In this document: positions 7,887 through 16,260 of the stretch, in pieces
Position numbering within the stretch: position 1 is the first letter of the stretch
Layout: each line of letters opens with the position of its first letter
Source of the DNA: Pseudomonas helvetica
Lineage (GTDB): Bacteria > Pseudomonadota > Gammaproteobacteria > Pseudomonadales > Pseudomonadaceae
Assembly (NCBI RefSeq): GCF_039908645.1
Contig: NZ_CP150917.1
Span: 308,501 to 372,500 of the forward strand
Direction: 5' to 3'
Length of the DNA: 64,000 nt
Made by a program: the position numbers and the translations under genes
Notes under the pieces: model-generated
Databases searched by the model: none
Seen by the model: the letters and a program-made list of their open reading frames with translations, nothing else
Told to the model about the DNA's origin: nothing

Positions 7887-8789
7887 CTATATCCCATCAT
7901 CTTCTGGCATGACGTCCTGATGGGTCTTGAGTCGGCCCACTTCGTCCAGATGCCTCCAGAGAAATTGCGCGGCTTCTTCACGGCGATCAGACTCGATGAG
8001 GTCGAGCAAATGGATGTGTTCCTGGCATTGCGCCATAAGACGCGTGCGATCGACGTTGGCTTTGTAGCCCACGAAACGTCTGAGTTGGTTTTGCTGGCGG
8101 ATGGCATCGATGAAAAAGACATTTCCGGAGCACTGCACGATCAGTTCGTGAAACTGGGCGCCGACTTGGAACAGTTGGGCACGTGACAAGGTGTGGATAT
8201 CCCCATCGAGCATGGCCTGCTGTTGCTGCCTGGCCTTGGCAAACGCGGCGTGATTGATCTGATAACCGGGCTCAAGCAGAGCGGCCGGCTCGATGGCCAT
8301 ACGGAAGCGGTAGCTTTGGATGTATGTCTGGGCGTTATGCACGAAGTCCTTGAGACCCCATCCTTGCCCTGGCTTGCGCTCCACCATGGCTTCGCTGGCC
8401 AGCCTGTTCAATACCTTGAGCAATTGTCCACGGGGCACTTCGTAACGGCGCAACAACTGCGCTTCGAAAAAGTGGGCCGGTATTTCGCCGCCAAGAATGT
8501 CGTCGACTACACGAAGGTAAAAGTCTTCGAAAGGATCACTGGCGAGAGGGAATGTTGTTTCCTGAATCTGCCCAGCGCCTTGTTTCAGAAAGTAGCCACG
8601 ATTGGGTTCCTGGATGGCGAGATCCCACTCGGCGAGCAAGGCAAAAACCCGCCGAATAGGCGAGCGCGAAACACCAAGCGCTTGTGCGAACGTCTGCTCG
8701 CGCAACGGCTCACCGGCTTTCATCGACCGGGCGCGAACCATGTCGATGACGCGTGGGGCCAACTGCAAGGCGAGGTCTTTCTTGATCAC
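7887..8789 (-). CDS. GntR family regulator with two predicted winged-helix domains and an FCD-like domain
   Basis: A 300-residue protein. The N-terminal GntR helix-turn-helix is around residues 10-70 (LREQTFAQALGVSRSPIRR). A second segment of the same shape follows at about 85-148 (RRYEVPRGQLLKVLNRL, then ERKPGQGWGL), so two tandem winged-helix units are predicted. The C-terminal 150 residues look like an all-helical FCD ligand domain, including an FHELIVQCSGN stretch. FadR-type regulators with FCD domains usually bind organic acids and repress catabolic genes. It is transcribed away from the racemase-isomerase pair and in the same direction as the PQQ dehydrogenase, and most likely controls these neighbours. 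Confidence 0.88.
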   Translation of the reverse strand: MIKKDLALQLAPRVIDMVRARSMKAGEPLREQTFAQALGVSRSPIRRVFALLAEWDLAIQEPNRGYFLKQGAGQIQETTFPLASDPFEDFYLRVVDDILGGEIPAHFFEAQLLRRYEVPRGQLLKVLNRLASEAMVERKPGQGWGLKDFVHNAQTYIQSYRFRMAIEPAALLEPGYQINHAAFAKARQQQQAMLDGDIHTLSRAQLFQVGAQFHELIVQCSGNVFFIDAIRQQNQLRRFVGYKANVDRTRLMAQCQEHIHLLDLIESDRREEAAQFLWRHLDEVGRLKTHQDVMPEDDGI

Positions 8790-8829
8790 AGGCTCTATCT
8801 CGAATGGTTAGCTTCAGTCCGTTCCCGTT

Positions 8830-8843
8830 GGGGTAGATACCCC
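8830..8843. promoter_or_regulatory. Candidate GntR operator
   Basis: GGGGTA-GA-TACCCC is a perfect 6-bp inverted repeat in the 148-bp divergent gap between the GntR gene and the racemase-isomerase operon. The position is right for control of both directions. The match to any known GntR site was not established. Confidence 0.45.
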
Positions 8844-8937
8844 CATCGGACTGGAGTTGGAAAATACCATACGAAGAGGATGTGGGTGTCTGTACAAAGA
8901 GCGTTGGTGGACTTGTCGAACAACCTTGTCGAGGCAC

Positions 8938-9645
8938 ATGAGCATGAAGGCTCCACGCATTTTTCTGATCCACGCGACCGCGTTGGCGATCGATCCCATC
9001 ATGGCGGCCTTTGCCCGGCAATGGCCGGAGGCACAGATCATCAATCTGCTCGAAGACTCGTTGTCCCGAGACCGAGTGGAGGAGGGAGAATTAACCACGA
9101 GTATGAAGGCGCGTTTTCTGACACTTTCCCAGTACGCAGTACAATGCGCAGCGGACGCCATACTTTTTACCTGCTCGGCTTTTGGCGATGCCATCGACCT
9201 TTGCAAGCCTGACATTGCCATTCCAGTACTCAAGCCGAACGAAGCTATGATCAACCTGGCTCTAACGCAAGCATCGCGTGTTGCCGTGCTGGCGACGTTC
9301 GAGCCTACCATCACCTCGATAATCACCGAGTTCAAGCAAGTGGCTGAGCGTAGTGGTCGGGCGATGGAGGTGGTGCCCTATTTTGTCCCTGGTGCAATGC
9401 AGGCATTGAGTGAAGGGAACAAAGACGGTCACGATACCGCCATCGCGGAAATGGCTGCTCAGGTCGGAGCCTGCGATCTGATCTGTTTCGCACAGTTTTC
9501 GATGACGAGCGCCGCAGGGCAAGCACAGGCTCGATCGGGTCTACCTGTATTGACCACTCCCGATAGTGCAGTGCTGGAGCTGCGAAAGATGTTCCAGGCT
9601 GATGATTTTGTTTCTTTCCAGGATGGATGGTTACCCAATGCTTAA
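8938..9645 (+). CDS. Aspartate/glutamate racemase family protein
   Basis: A 235-residue cytoplasmic protein. A single catalytic-type cysteine is seen in LFTCSAFG near residue 80, at the position of the first Asp/Glu racemase cysteine; the corresponding C-terminal region reads AQFSM without a cysteine, so a two-base racemase mechanism is doubtful. Related one-cysteine proteins include decarboxylases and isomerases of small acids. The start at 8938 follows GAGG by four bases; an ATG two codons later is an alternative. Its last bases overlap the isomerase gene by eight, implying a shared pathway. It is divergent from the GntR regulator. Confidence 0.82.
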   Translation: MSMKAPRIFLIHATALAIDPIMAAFARQWPEAQIINLLEDSLSRDRVEEGELTTSMKARFLTLSQYAVQCAADAILFTCSAFGDAIDLCKPDIAIPVLKPNEAMINLALTQASRVAVLATFEPTITSIITEFKQVAERSGRAMEVVPYFVPGAMQALSEGNKDGHDTAIAEMAAQVGACDLICFAQFSMTSAAGQAQARSGLPVLTTPDSAVLELRKMFQADDFVSFQDGWLPNA

Positions 9646-10387
9646 GTTCAATGCTCATCTCGGTTTTCAATTCAATGAGTTGCCTTTTCTGCAACGCATC
9701 GAAGCCGCTGCCGCAGCTGGTTTTCGGGCGGTGGAGTTCCCGTCGCCCTATGAATTCGACGCGAGTCTCCTGGCCGACAACCTGGCTCAATACGGTCTGC
9801 CGTTGATTCAGTTTGCCGCGCCAGCTGGCGTTACCAAAGGCATCGCTGCCTTGCAGGGCAAGGAAGAAGAGTTTCGCAACGGGTTGGTCCAGGCCGCCAG
9901 CTATGCAAAGACGCTGGCGTGTTCGGATGTCCACATCATGTCCGGGGTTACGACGCAGGATGAGGCAGCGCTTATCTTCGGGGGCAACCTGGAGTATGCC
10001 GTCAAGTATTTCGAAGATCAGGGTTTGCGGCCGCTTATTGAGGTGATCAGTTCGCAGGCGATGCCGGGCTATTACATGTCTGACTTTAGCAAGGCGCAAC
10101 AGGTGCTGGAGACCTTCCCGAGTGTTGGGCTGATTCTCGACCTTTACCATGCCCAGCTTCTGACCGCAGACGCAGCAGATGTTCTGGCCCGGTTTTATGA
10201 CAGAACCGTCCATGTACAAATTGCCGACTGCCCGGGTCGTCACGAACCGGGAACGGGGAGCATCGACTTTGCTGACTTATTCGCGGCGCTGGAGCAGCGT
10301 GGCTACACAGGATGGATCGGGTGTGAATACCATCCTTCCGGTTCTACCGTTGCGAGCCTTGATTGGATTAAGCAGCTAAGTGCTTAG
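9638..10387 (+). CDS. Hydroxypyruvate isomerase family protein (TIM barrel; Hyi/OtnI-like)
   Basis: A 249-residue protein whose start (AGGATGG upstream) overlaps the preceding stop by eight bases. Family marks include N-terminal FNAHLGFQF, AVEFPSPYEF, a metal-ligand glutamate in LIEVIS, LDLYHAQ, HVQIADCPGRHEPGTG and WIGCEYHP near the C-terminus; these match Hyi/OtnI enzymes, which isomerise hydroxypyruvate to tartronate semialdehyde or 2-oxo-tetronates. It is not a close match to 3-dehydroshikimate dehydratase, which argues against a quinate pathway with the nearby PQQ dehydrogenase. The substrate is probably a C3-C4 oxo-acid, by inference. Confidence 0.86.
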   Translation: MLKFNAHLGFQFNELPFLQRIEAAAAAGFRAVEFPSPYEFDASLLADNLAQYGLPLIQFAAPAGVTKGIAALQGKEEEFRNGLVQAASYAKTLACSDVHIMSGVTTQDEAALIFGGNLEYAVKYFEDQGLRPLIEVISSQAMPGYYMSDFSKAQQVLETFPSVGLILDLYHAQLLTADAADVLARFYDRTVHVQIADCPGRHEPGTGSIDFADLFAALEQRGYTGWIGCEYHPSGSTVASLDWIKQLSA

Positions 10388-10534
10388 TGTTTGCGACGCT
10401 CGAACGGGATTCGGAGTTCACGTATGAGCGTCCATGCGACCGACTTTTGAACCCATTTTGGCTGGTGTCGAGCCGTAGCGACTTTTTCAACAGAGTCTGT
10501 TGATTACGGCAGGGGAAAAGGGCGCGCCCATTAG

Positions 10535-10569
10535 CCGGCCTCCCCACCTCCGTGAGGTGGGGAGGCCGG
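10535..10569. repeat. 16-bp perfect hairpin downstream of the isomerase gene
   Basis: CCGGCCTCCCCACCTC (10535-10550) and its exact reverse complement (10554-10569) flank a 3-base loop. The stem is very GC-rich and has no T-tract. It may act as a transcript-end stabiliser or terminator for the racemase-isomerase operon. The rest of the gap 10388-10700 shows no gene; it has only REP-like debris (GATCAAAAGATCGCAGCC near 10630). Confidence 0.7.
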
Positions 10570-10702
10570 ATAGATGATTCTGGGGGGCGCAGCTTGCAAT
10601 CTTTTCCAAGGGCAAGCAGATCTGCGTTGAAGATCAAAAGATCGCAGCCTTCGGCGGCTCGTGCAGAGGGGTGTGTGGCAGTTGGATTTCTGGATGCCAG
10701 AA

Positions 10703-10742
10703 ACAACAAAGCCCTCGTATTTCTACGAGGGCTTCGTTTTGT
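10703..10742 (-). terminator. Terminator of tRNA-Thr
   Basis: AAGCCCTCGTA (10709-10719) pairs with TACGAGGGCTT (10724-10734). On the minus strand the stem is followed by TTTGTTGTTT. The flank AAACAACAAAGCCCTCG is shared with the terminator repeats at 1579 and 2522. Confidence 0.8.
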
Positions 10743-10743
10743 A

Positions 10744-10819
<76 letters not shown>

Positions 10820-10956
10820 GTGTTGGGCGACGATTATAGCGATTGGCGTGGTTCTGTAAACCCCTGATTACTGACTATTTTTCAGCAGGACTCTGACAAG
10901 GTTCGCGCCCTTGTGTGTGCTTGAGCGCTCCGGGGCTGGTTTCGATCAGCCTGTGG

Positions 10957-11484
10957 TTATCGTGCATTGTAAAAAGTGCTGTCCGCCGGGATGCTTTTGT
11001 TGACGAATGACATGGCTCCGATTGTGACGTTGTCACCGATTGAGAGGCTGTCGGCGATGATGCAACTGTTCGCCCCGACGCTGACGTTGTCGCCAATCAC
11101 CAGGTTGTACTTGTCCAGGCCCATGGTTTTTATGCCAATCGTTGTGTTTTGGCGAATGAAGAAATTCCGCCCGATTTTGACGTAACCGGTGATGACGACG
11201 CCAGGCAGGTGGCCGATGCGAAAACCTGGCCCTATCTCGGCATCAATGCTGATGTCGACCCCGTACTTGAGGTTGATTTTCCTCTCCATGCGTTTGGCAT
11301 AGAGCCGCGCGAACGCATTTCCGCTATTCAGATACTGGGCAAGCCTGAACCAGAACAAATACCTGAGGGTATTGTTCCTTCTGATTCTTCTGAGGATGTT
11401 GCTGATCAGCCCGATGCGACTTCCGGGTTTTTTCTTGTTCGAGACTTCTGAGCGCCAGTGCAGGATCAAGGTGTCGAGAGTCAT
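10957..11484 (-). CDS. Serine acetyltransferase-like hexapeptide-repeat protein
   Basis: The start at 11484 gives 175 residues (MTLDTLILHW...); the frame is open 88 codons further upstream but that part looks non-coding. Residues about 70-165 form a left-handed beta-helix with hexapeptide repeats (IDAEIGPGF, VVITGYVKIG, IGDNVSVGA, IGDNVTIGA), preceded by a helical region with RYLFWFRLAQYL. This resembles short serine O-acetyltransferases and the acyltransferases of polysaccharide loci rather than full-length CysE. No polysaccharide genes are nearby. The acceptor is unknown. The ribosome site is weak. Confidence 0.78.
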   Translation of the reverse strand: MTLDTLILHWRSEVSNKKKPGSRIGLISNILRRIRRNNTLRYLFWFRLAQYLNSGNAFARLYAKRMERKINLKYGVDISIDAEIGPGFRIGHLPGVVITGYVKIGRNFFIRQNTTIGIKTMGLDKYNLVIGDNVSVGANSCIIADSLSIGDNVTIGAMSFVNKSIPADSTFYNAR

Positions 11485-11815
11485 TGCGTTGTTTCCGCCC
11501 GATGTGAGGTCTGAAGCGTCAGGTGCGAACCAGCACATTTTTGAGTGTCTGAATTGCCCGCCACGAGCGGCTGTTGCGCAGAGCGTGCAGCTCGGCCTCG
11601 TTGCGTGGGTTGTTTGTCGCAGCGTGCAAGATGGCGGAGTGTAGCGATCTTCAATCAGAAAGTGTGTGGGCATAGCAGCCAAATACGGGAGGGATTGGCA
11701 GGCCTGTCGAGGGGGCGACGGGTAGCTTTGCGGCACGGGGCCTTCCATGGTCGAGCCGTACGCGCCAGAGATTTCTGGCGCCTGGCAACGATAGTTCAGA
11801 ATGTGGAGGTTGGTT

Positions 11816-11938
11816 ATGACCTTTCGGATTAATGCTTATGCACAGCGGGAGGTGGTTTCGCTGCGTTTACGGCCTATTTTGTGGAGCAGTTCTCAACAAA
11901 TCGCAACTGGCTGTTTTTTCGCCTGTTTTTTAATGTGA
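11816..11938 (+). CDS. Possible 40-residue small ORF
   Basis: ATG at 11816 follows GGAGG at six bases and opens a 40-codon frame (beginning MTFRINAYAQREVV, ending in a hydrophobic CFFACFLM). It lies in the 563-bp gap between the acetyltransferase and methyltransferase genes. The only support is the ribosome site; it could be chance. Confidence 0.22.
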   Translation: MTFRINAYAQREVVSLRLRPILWSSSQQIATGCFFACFLM

Positions 11939-12005
11939 ACAAAAAATGACCAAGCGCTTTTATGGCCTATAAGCCATGGATCCAAAGGCTTTTATCAAGT
12001 TTCAT

Positions 12006-12030
12006 CAACAGACTTATCCACAGGCTGTTG
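12006..12030. other. DnaA-box-like 9-mer inside a small inverted repeat
   Basis: TTATCCACA at 12014-12022 is a perfect DnaA-box consensus, flanked by CAACAG (12006-12011) and CTGTTG (12025-12030). A second perfect copy in the opposite orientation is at 12276-12284 inside the methyltransferase gene. The rest of the gap 11485-12047 is AT-rich toward its right end, with no other feature seen. There are no replication genes here, so this is not proposed as an origin. Confidence 0.4.
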
Positions 12031-12047
12031 ATCGAAATTGAGGAGGG

Positions 12048-13277
12048 TTATCGACGCTCGGCGAGCAGCATCAGATTGCGCGGTGTCAGTGGGGTTTCGC
12101 AGAACAATCCCAGGCGCACCGAGTAACCCTGTTCTTCGAGAAACAGCGCTCGGTCGAGTACCAGCCACAGCTCCAGGGGGCGTCGGAACAGGCCGCGTAG
12201 CAGTTCAAGATTACGCACCTGGGCCAGGCGTTCCCAACCAGAGGCTTCGAGCGCCACCCAATCCTGCGCTGGGACTGTGGATAAGTCTTTTAGCGCCGCG
12301 AGGTCGCGGCAGTAATCGGCGAAGGGTTTATCCAGCCAGGCGCTGGGCAACGACGGTGTGGGCAGGTAGTTGTCACAACTGCGCAGTTGTCGTTGCAGCA
12401 GGTCGAATGCCAGTCGGCGGGCCATGGACGTGTCGCGTTGACGTCGGACGCGGGCACCGGCGGTGACGGTTTCACTCAGCGGCAGGGCCAGATCGTCGAG
12501 GGAAAGCTGTAGGTCGGAACCTTTAGCTGCGTCGGACAGCGGCTGGTACTGGCGAGCGCTGATGCGGTTATAACAGCACGGCGCAATGGCCAGTTGTTTA
12601 CAGCCGGCCGCGCTGGCCAGTTGCATCAATCGTACATGCAGATCGCCGCAGGCGTGCAGGGCGACCGGTGTCTGATCGGTGCTCAGACGCGCCGTCGCAT
12701 CGGCGGCCATCACGTCTTGTTGAAGATGATTGACTGCGAGGTGATGGTGATGACTCAGCGCCTGACCGCTGGCGATCAGCGCCGGGTCATTTTCCAGGCA
12801 GGTCAGTTGTTGGTCGGCTTGCAGCAGGCGTCGGCCCAAATGACCCTTGCCCGAGCACCAGTCCAGCCAGTGTCGGGTTTTTTCGGCAAATTGCAGGCAA
12901 CCGGCGAAGGCTTCGATCTGCTGCCATTTGCGACCGGGCACGTCGACATTCAGTCGTCGGGTTGCAGGCTCAGTCGTATGAACGGGAAGGTTGCCTACAG
13001 CGCTGAGGGCAATGGCCCGCGCGGCCAGTCCTGGAAAAGGTGCGGGCGCCAGAAGGTGCTCAGGATGGTTATGGCTGTTTTCCGCGTCTTCCAGCGAACG
13101 CTGGCGTAGCCAATCTGCCAGTTCGGGATAGGCCGTTTCCCACGGCAGTTGCCGATGGGTAAACGGACGCGGTCGCCAGAGTGCCTGGTGTTCGCTCAGG
13201 AACTCGTCCAGCGCTTTGAAGCGGGCGAGCAACTGTTCGCCCGCAAGCACCGGCCGATCAGCGTCCCTGGCAGGCAT
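12048..13277 (-). CDS. SAM-dependent methyltransferase (Methyltransf_32-like)
   Basis: A protein of about 409 residues from ATG 13277; that start overlaps the permease gene by 20 bases, and a GTG shortly downstream (in PVLAGEQLL) is an alternative. The SAM-binding motif I is LDWCSGKGHLGR, followed by an acidic end of strand 2 (CLENDP), HACGDLH, and APCCYNRI; the paired cysteines after the alanine-proline are typical of this family. Substrate is unknown, possibly RNA. It is the last gene downstream of the amino acid ABC transporter and may be read from the same transcript. Confidence 0.8.
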   Translation of the reverse strand: MPARDADRPVLAGEQLLARFKALDEFLSEHQALWRPRPFTHRQLPWETAYPELADWLRQRSLEDAENSHNHPEHLLAPAPFPGLAARAIALSAVGNLPVHTTEPATRRLNVDVPGRKWQQIEAFAGCLQFAEKTRHWLDWCSGKGHLGRRLLQADQQLTCLENDPALIASGQALSHHHHLAVNHLQQDVMAADATARLSTDQTPVALHACGDLHVRLMQLASAAGCKQLAIAPCCYNRISARQYQPLSDAAKGSDLQLSLDDLALPLSETVTAGARVRRQRDTSMARRLAFDLLQRQLRSCDNYLPTPSLPSAWLDKPFADYCRDLAALKDLSTVPAQDWVALEASGWERLAQVRNLELLRGLFRRPLELWLVLDRALFLEEQGYSVRLGLFCETPLTPRNLMLLAERR

Positions 13278-13947
13278 CGACGCGCAACCAGCGCTCCAGC
13301 AGCTTGAAGCCACGCACCAGAATGTAGGCCATCAACAGGTAGAACATGCCGGCCGCGAAGAAGATCTCCACGGGCAGGTAGGTCCGGGCAATGATGGTGC
13401 GGGCCATGCCGGTCAGTTCCAGCAAGGTCACGGTGCTGGCCAGGGCGCTGGCCTTGAGCATCAGGATCACTTCGTTGCTGTAGGCCGGCAGGCCAATGCG
13501 CGCGGCACGCGGCAGGATGATGTAGAACAGCGCCGTGGGGCGCGACATGCCCAGTGCCCGTGCGGCTTCGATCTCGCCCTTCGGGATGGCCTGGATCGCC
13601 CCGCGCAGGATCTCTGCGATGTAGGCCGCAGTGTGCAGGGTCATGGTGGCGGTGGCACACCAGAACGGATCGCGCAGGTATGGCCACATTGCGCTCGCGC
13701 GGACCGCATCGAACTGCGCCAGGCCGTAATAGACCAGAAACAGCTGCACCAGCAACGGCGTGCCACGGAAGAAGAAAATGTACGCGTAAGGCAGTGCGCG
13801 CACGTACCACAGGCGCGACGAGCGGGCGATGCCCAGCGGAATCGCCAGCAGCAAGCCGAGGACGACGGCGATGGCCACCAGTTCCAGGGTCAGGGTCGCG
13901 CCCTGCGCCAGTTTCGGCAGCCACTTGATGATGACTTCCCAGTTCAT
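13258..13947 (-). CDS. Basic amino acid ABC transporter permease (HisM-type)
   Basis: A 229-residue inner-membrane protein starting MNWEVIIKWLPKLAQG, with about five hydrophobic segments. The cytoplasmic EAA loop is EAARALGMSRPTALFYIILP, which docks the ATPase. The FFFRGTPLLVQLFLVYYG segment is characteristic of the HisM/ArtM polar amino acid permeases. Its ATG overlaps the stop of the HisQ-type gene (ATGA). It works as a heterodimer with the preceding permease. Confidence 0.93.
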   Translation of the reverse strand: MNWEVIIKWLPKLAQGATLTLELVAIAVVLGLLLAIPLGIARSSRLWYVRALPYAYIFFFRGTPLLVQLFLVYYGLAQFDAVRASAMWPYLRDPFWCATATMTLHTAAYIAEILRGAIQAIPKGEIEAARALGMSRPTALFYIILPRAARIGLPAYSNEVILMLKASALASTVTLLELTGMARTIIARTYLPVEIFFAAGMFYLLMAYILVRGFKLLERWLRVDACQGR

Positions 13948-14639
13948 TGTGTGCTCCTCGCGAAGCCGCGAGCGGCGCGTTTTTCCAGCAGGTGCATGCC
14001 GGTCATGGCCAGAATCGTCAGGCCCAGGTACATGAAGGCTGCGACCATGTAGAAGGTGAACGGCTGCTTGGTCATGGTGACGCCGTTTTGCGCATGACGC
14101 ATGATTTCTTCCAGGCCGATCACCGACACCAGCGCGGTGTCCTTCATCAGGATCATGAACAGGTTGCCCAGGCCCGGCAGGGCGATGCGCCACATCTGCG
14201 GCAGAATCAGCCGGGTGAAAATCCGCAACTTTGACAAGCCCAGTGCCACGCCGGCTTCACGGTGACCCTTGGGGATCGCCAGAATCGCCCCGCGAAAGAC
14301 TTCGGTGGCATAGGCGCCGAAGCACAGGCCCAGGGCAATCACGCCGGCGGCGAAGGCATTGAGCGCGAGATCGGGGTTGCCGAAAAACTCGCCCAAGGCA
14401 CGCATCAGGTTGACCGTGCCAAAGTAGATCAACAGCACCCAGAGCAATTCCGGGATACCGCGAACCAGGGTCGAGTAGGTGCCGCCAAGCCATTGCAACG
14501 GCTTATACGGGGAAGTCTTGGCCAAGGCGCCGAGCAGGCCGAGCACCAGTCCCAGGCATAACGCCGAGAGGGCCAGTTTGACGGTCATCAGCGCACCAGC
14601 GGCGAGCGCCGGGCCGAATCCGTAGAGGTCGATAGTCAT
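13944..14639 (-). CDS. Basic amino acid ABC transporter permease (HisQ-type)
   Basis: A 231-residue membrane protein starting MTIDLYGFGPALAAGALMT. It carries the typical VRGIPELLWVLLIYFG segment and the EAA loop REAGVALGLSKLRIFTRLILP. It is the first permease of the cassette, 78 bp after the binding-protein gene, and overlaps the second permease by four bases. Together with the ATPase and binding protein it forms an importer of the HisJQMP / AotJQMP kind. Confidence 0.93.
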   Translation of the reverse strand: MTIDLYGFGPALAAGALMTVKLALSALCLGLVLGLLGALAKTSPYKPLQWLGGTYSTLVRGIPELLWVLLIYFGTVNLMRALGEFFGNPDLALNAFAAGVIALGLCFGAYATEVFRGAILAIPKGHREAGVALGLSKLRIFTRLILPQMWRIALPGLGNLFMILMKDTALVSVIGLEEIMRHAQNGVTMTKQPFTFYMVAAFMYLGLTILAMTGMHLLEKRAARGFARSTQ

Positions 14640-14717
14640 GGATTTCTATTCAAGTTGCCGCAGGCATTGCCAAGGACCGGCACCGTCAGAAAGCGGTGCC
14701 GGTCAGGCCAGTCAGAA

Positions 14718-15473
14718 TCAATAGATGCTGAACGGGAAGTACTTGTCGTTGATCTTCTTGTAGGTGCCGTCAGAGACGATTTCTTTCAATGCGGCATTCA
14801 GCTTGTTACGCAGCTCGTCCTGACCCTTGCGCACGGCGATGCCGATTTTGTCGCTGGCTACCACCGGTTCGCCTTTGAACTCGTAGTTTTTGCCGGCGTC
14901 GCTTTTCAGCCAGTCGTAGTTGGCGTATTTGTCGGCGAGGATCGCATCGACGCGCCCGGAGGTCAGGTCCAGGTAGGCGTTTTCCTGAGTGTCATACAGC
15001 TTGATGGTGACGTCGTTGCCGTAATTGTCCTCAAGCCAGGTGCCGGCCAGGGTGGCGCGCTGAGTACCGATGATCTTGCCTTTGAGCGAGTCCTTGTCGG
15101 TTTTCAGGTCGACGTTCTTCGGTGCGATGAATTGCAGTTTGTTCGAGTAGTACGGGTCGGTGAAATCAACGGCCTGCTTGCGTTCCTCGGTGATCGACAG
15201 CGAGGAAACCAGGAAATCGAATTTCTTGGCGTTCAGTGCCGGAATGATGCCGTCCCAGTCAGAGGTGACGACTTCGCATTCGACCCGCATCTTGGCGCAC
15301 AGGGCGTCGCCGATGTCTTTGTCGAAGCCGACCACCTGGCCGCTGGCATCTTTATTGTTGAACGGTGGGTAAGCCGCTTCGATACCCATCTTCAGTTTTT
15401 CGGCAGCCATCGCATTGGCCGAAAACACCAGTGTAGCGGCCGCAGCCAGGAGGAGTTTTTTGTAAGTCTGCAT
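14718..15473 (-). CDS. Periplasmic basic amino acid-binding protein (HisJ/ArgT/AotJ-like)
   Basis: The start at 15473 (GGAG upstream) gives 251 residues with a signal peptide (MQTYKKLLLAAAATLVF) cut after AMA. The mature part begins EKLKMGIEAAYPPFNNKDASG, then GFDKDIGDALC and SSLSITEERK; these are the ligand-pocket motifs of the lysine/arginine/ornithine/histidine binding proteins. It delivers the amino acid to the HisQM permease. Exact specificity (Lys, Arg, Orn or His) is not decided by sequence alone. Confidence 0.93.
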   Translation of the reverse strand: MQTYKKLLLAAAATLVFSANAMAAEKLKMGIEAAYPPFNNKDASGQVVGFDKDIGDALCAKMRVECEVVTSDWDGIIPALNAKKFDFLVSSLSITEERKQAVDFTDPYYSNKLQFIAPKNVDLKTDKDSLKGKIIGTQRATLAGTWLEDNYGNDVTIKLYDTQENAYLDLTSGRVDAILADKYANYDWLKSDAGKNYEFKGEPVVASDKIGIAVRKGQDELRNKLNAALKEIVSDGTYKKINDKYFPFSIY

Positions 15474-15486
15474 GTAGGTAGCTCCG

Positions 15487-16260
15487 TTAGCGGTTGCTGG
15501 ACATGAATTGTTTGCAGCGCGCCGAAAGCGGGTTTTCGAACACCTGCTGGGGCGATCCTTGCTCTTCGATGAGCCCCTGGTGAAGGAACACCACTTCACT
15601 GGACACCTGACGGGCGAAGCCCATTTCGTGGGTGACCAACAGCATGGTGCGACCTTCTTCGGCCAGGGCGCGGATCACGTTTAGTACTTCCTGAACCATT
15701 TCCGGGTCAAGCGCGGAAGTCGGCTCATCAAACAGAATGACTTTGGGTTGCATTGCCAAGGTGCGGGCGATTGCGGCGCGTTGCTGCTGGCCACCGGAAA
15801 GTTCTGCAGGGTAGGCGTGACGTTTGTCGGCGATGCCGACCTTGGCCAGCAAGGCTTCTGCCACTTCGATGGCTTCGGACTTGCTTTGCCCGAGGACGCG
15901 GCGCGGCGCTTCGATGATGTTGTCGAGCACGCTCATGTGCGGCCACAGGTTAAAGTTTTGAAATACAAAACCGATTTCGCTGCGCAGTCGATTGATCTGC
16001 TTGCCGTCGGCGGCGATCAGTTCGCCGTTTTTCGCAGGCTTGAGCTTGAGCTCTTCGCCGGCCACCAGAATCTGGCCCTGGTGCGGGTTTTCGAGCAGGT
16101 TGATGCAGCGCAGGAACGTGGACTTGCCGGAACCGGAGGAACCCAGGATCGAGATCACATCGCCGTCGCGTGCGGTCAGCGAGACGCCCTTGAGCACCTC
16201 AAGCGTCCCGTAGCGTTTGTGCAAGTTGCGGATTTCAAGCGCGGGCGTGGCCTCAGCCAT
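15487..16260 (-). CDS. Amino acid ABC transporter ATPase (HisP-like)
   Basis: A 257-residue ABC ATPase with Walker [11 protein letters not shown]-loop [11 protein letters not shown], signature [13 protein letters not shown], Walker [13 protein letters not shown] and switch histidine in [11 protein letters not shown]. The insertion after Walker A ([16 protein letters not shown]) is typical of HisP proteins. It is the first gene of the operon: ATPase, binding protein, two permeases, then the methyltransferase. Confidence 0.95.
   Translation of the reverse strand: MAEATPALEIRNLHKRYGTLEVLKGVSLTARDGDVISILGSSGSGKSTFLRCINLLENPHQGQILVAGEELKLKPAKNGELIAADGKQINRLRSEIGFVFQNFNLWPHMSVLDNIIEAPRRVLGQSKSEAIEVAEALLAKVGIADKRHAYPAELSGGQQQRAAIARTLAMQPKVILFDEPTSALDPEMVQEVLNVIRALAEEGRTMLLVTHEMGFARQVSSEVVFLHQGLIEEQGSPQQVFENPLSARCKQFMSSNR

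Noticed and set aside
8193..9212. 339-codon plus-strand ORF
   Set aside because: It lies antisense to the GntR gene and partly overlaps the racemase-family gene. Its translation has no recognisable domain, whereas both overlapped frames do.
5200..10387. Quinate/shikimate degradation cluster (QuiA plus a QuiC-like barrel)
   Set aside because: The barrel protein carries Hyi/OtnI signatures (HVQIADCPGRHEPGTG, WIGCEYHP) rather than those of 3-dehydroshikimate dehydratase, and no transporter or shikimate genes are nearby.
11545..11832. 95-codon plus-strand ORF upstream of the acetyltransferase gene
   Set aside because: No ribosome site and an Arg/Cys-rich translation typical of chance frames.
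12006..12284. Two perfect DnaA boxes as a possible origin
   Set aside because: Only two boxes 254 bp apart, one inside a gene, no dnaA/dnaN/gidA context, no AT-rich repeats. Near-matches elsewhere (such as in gpmI and the chemoreceptor gene) show the 9-mer is not rare.
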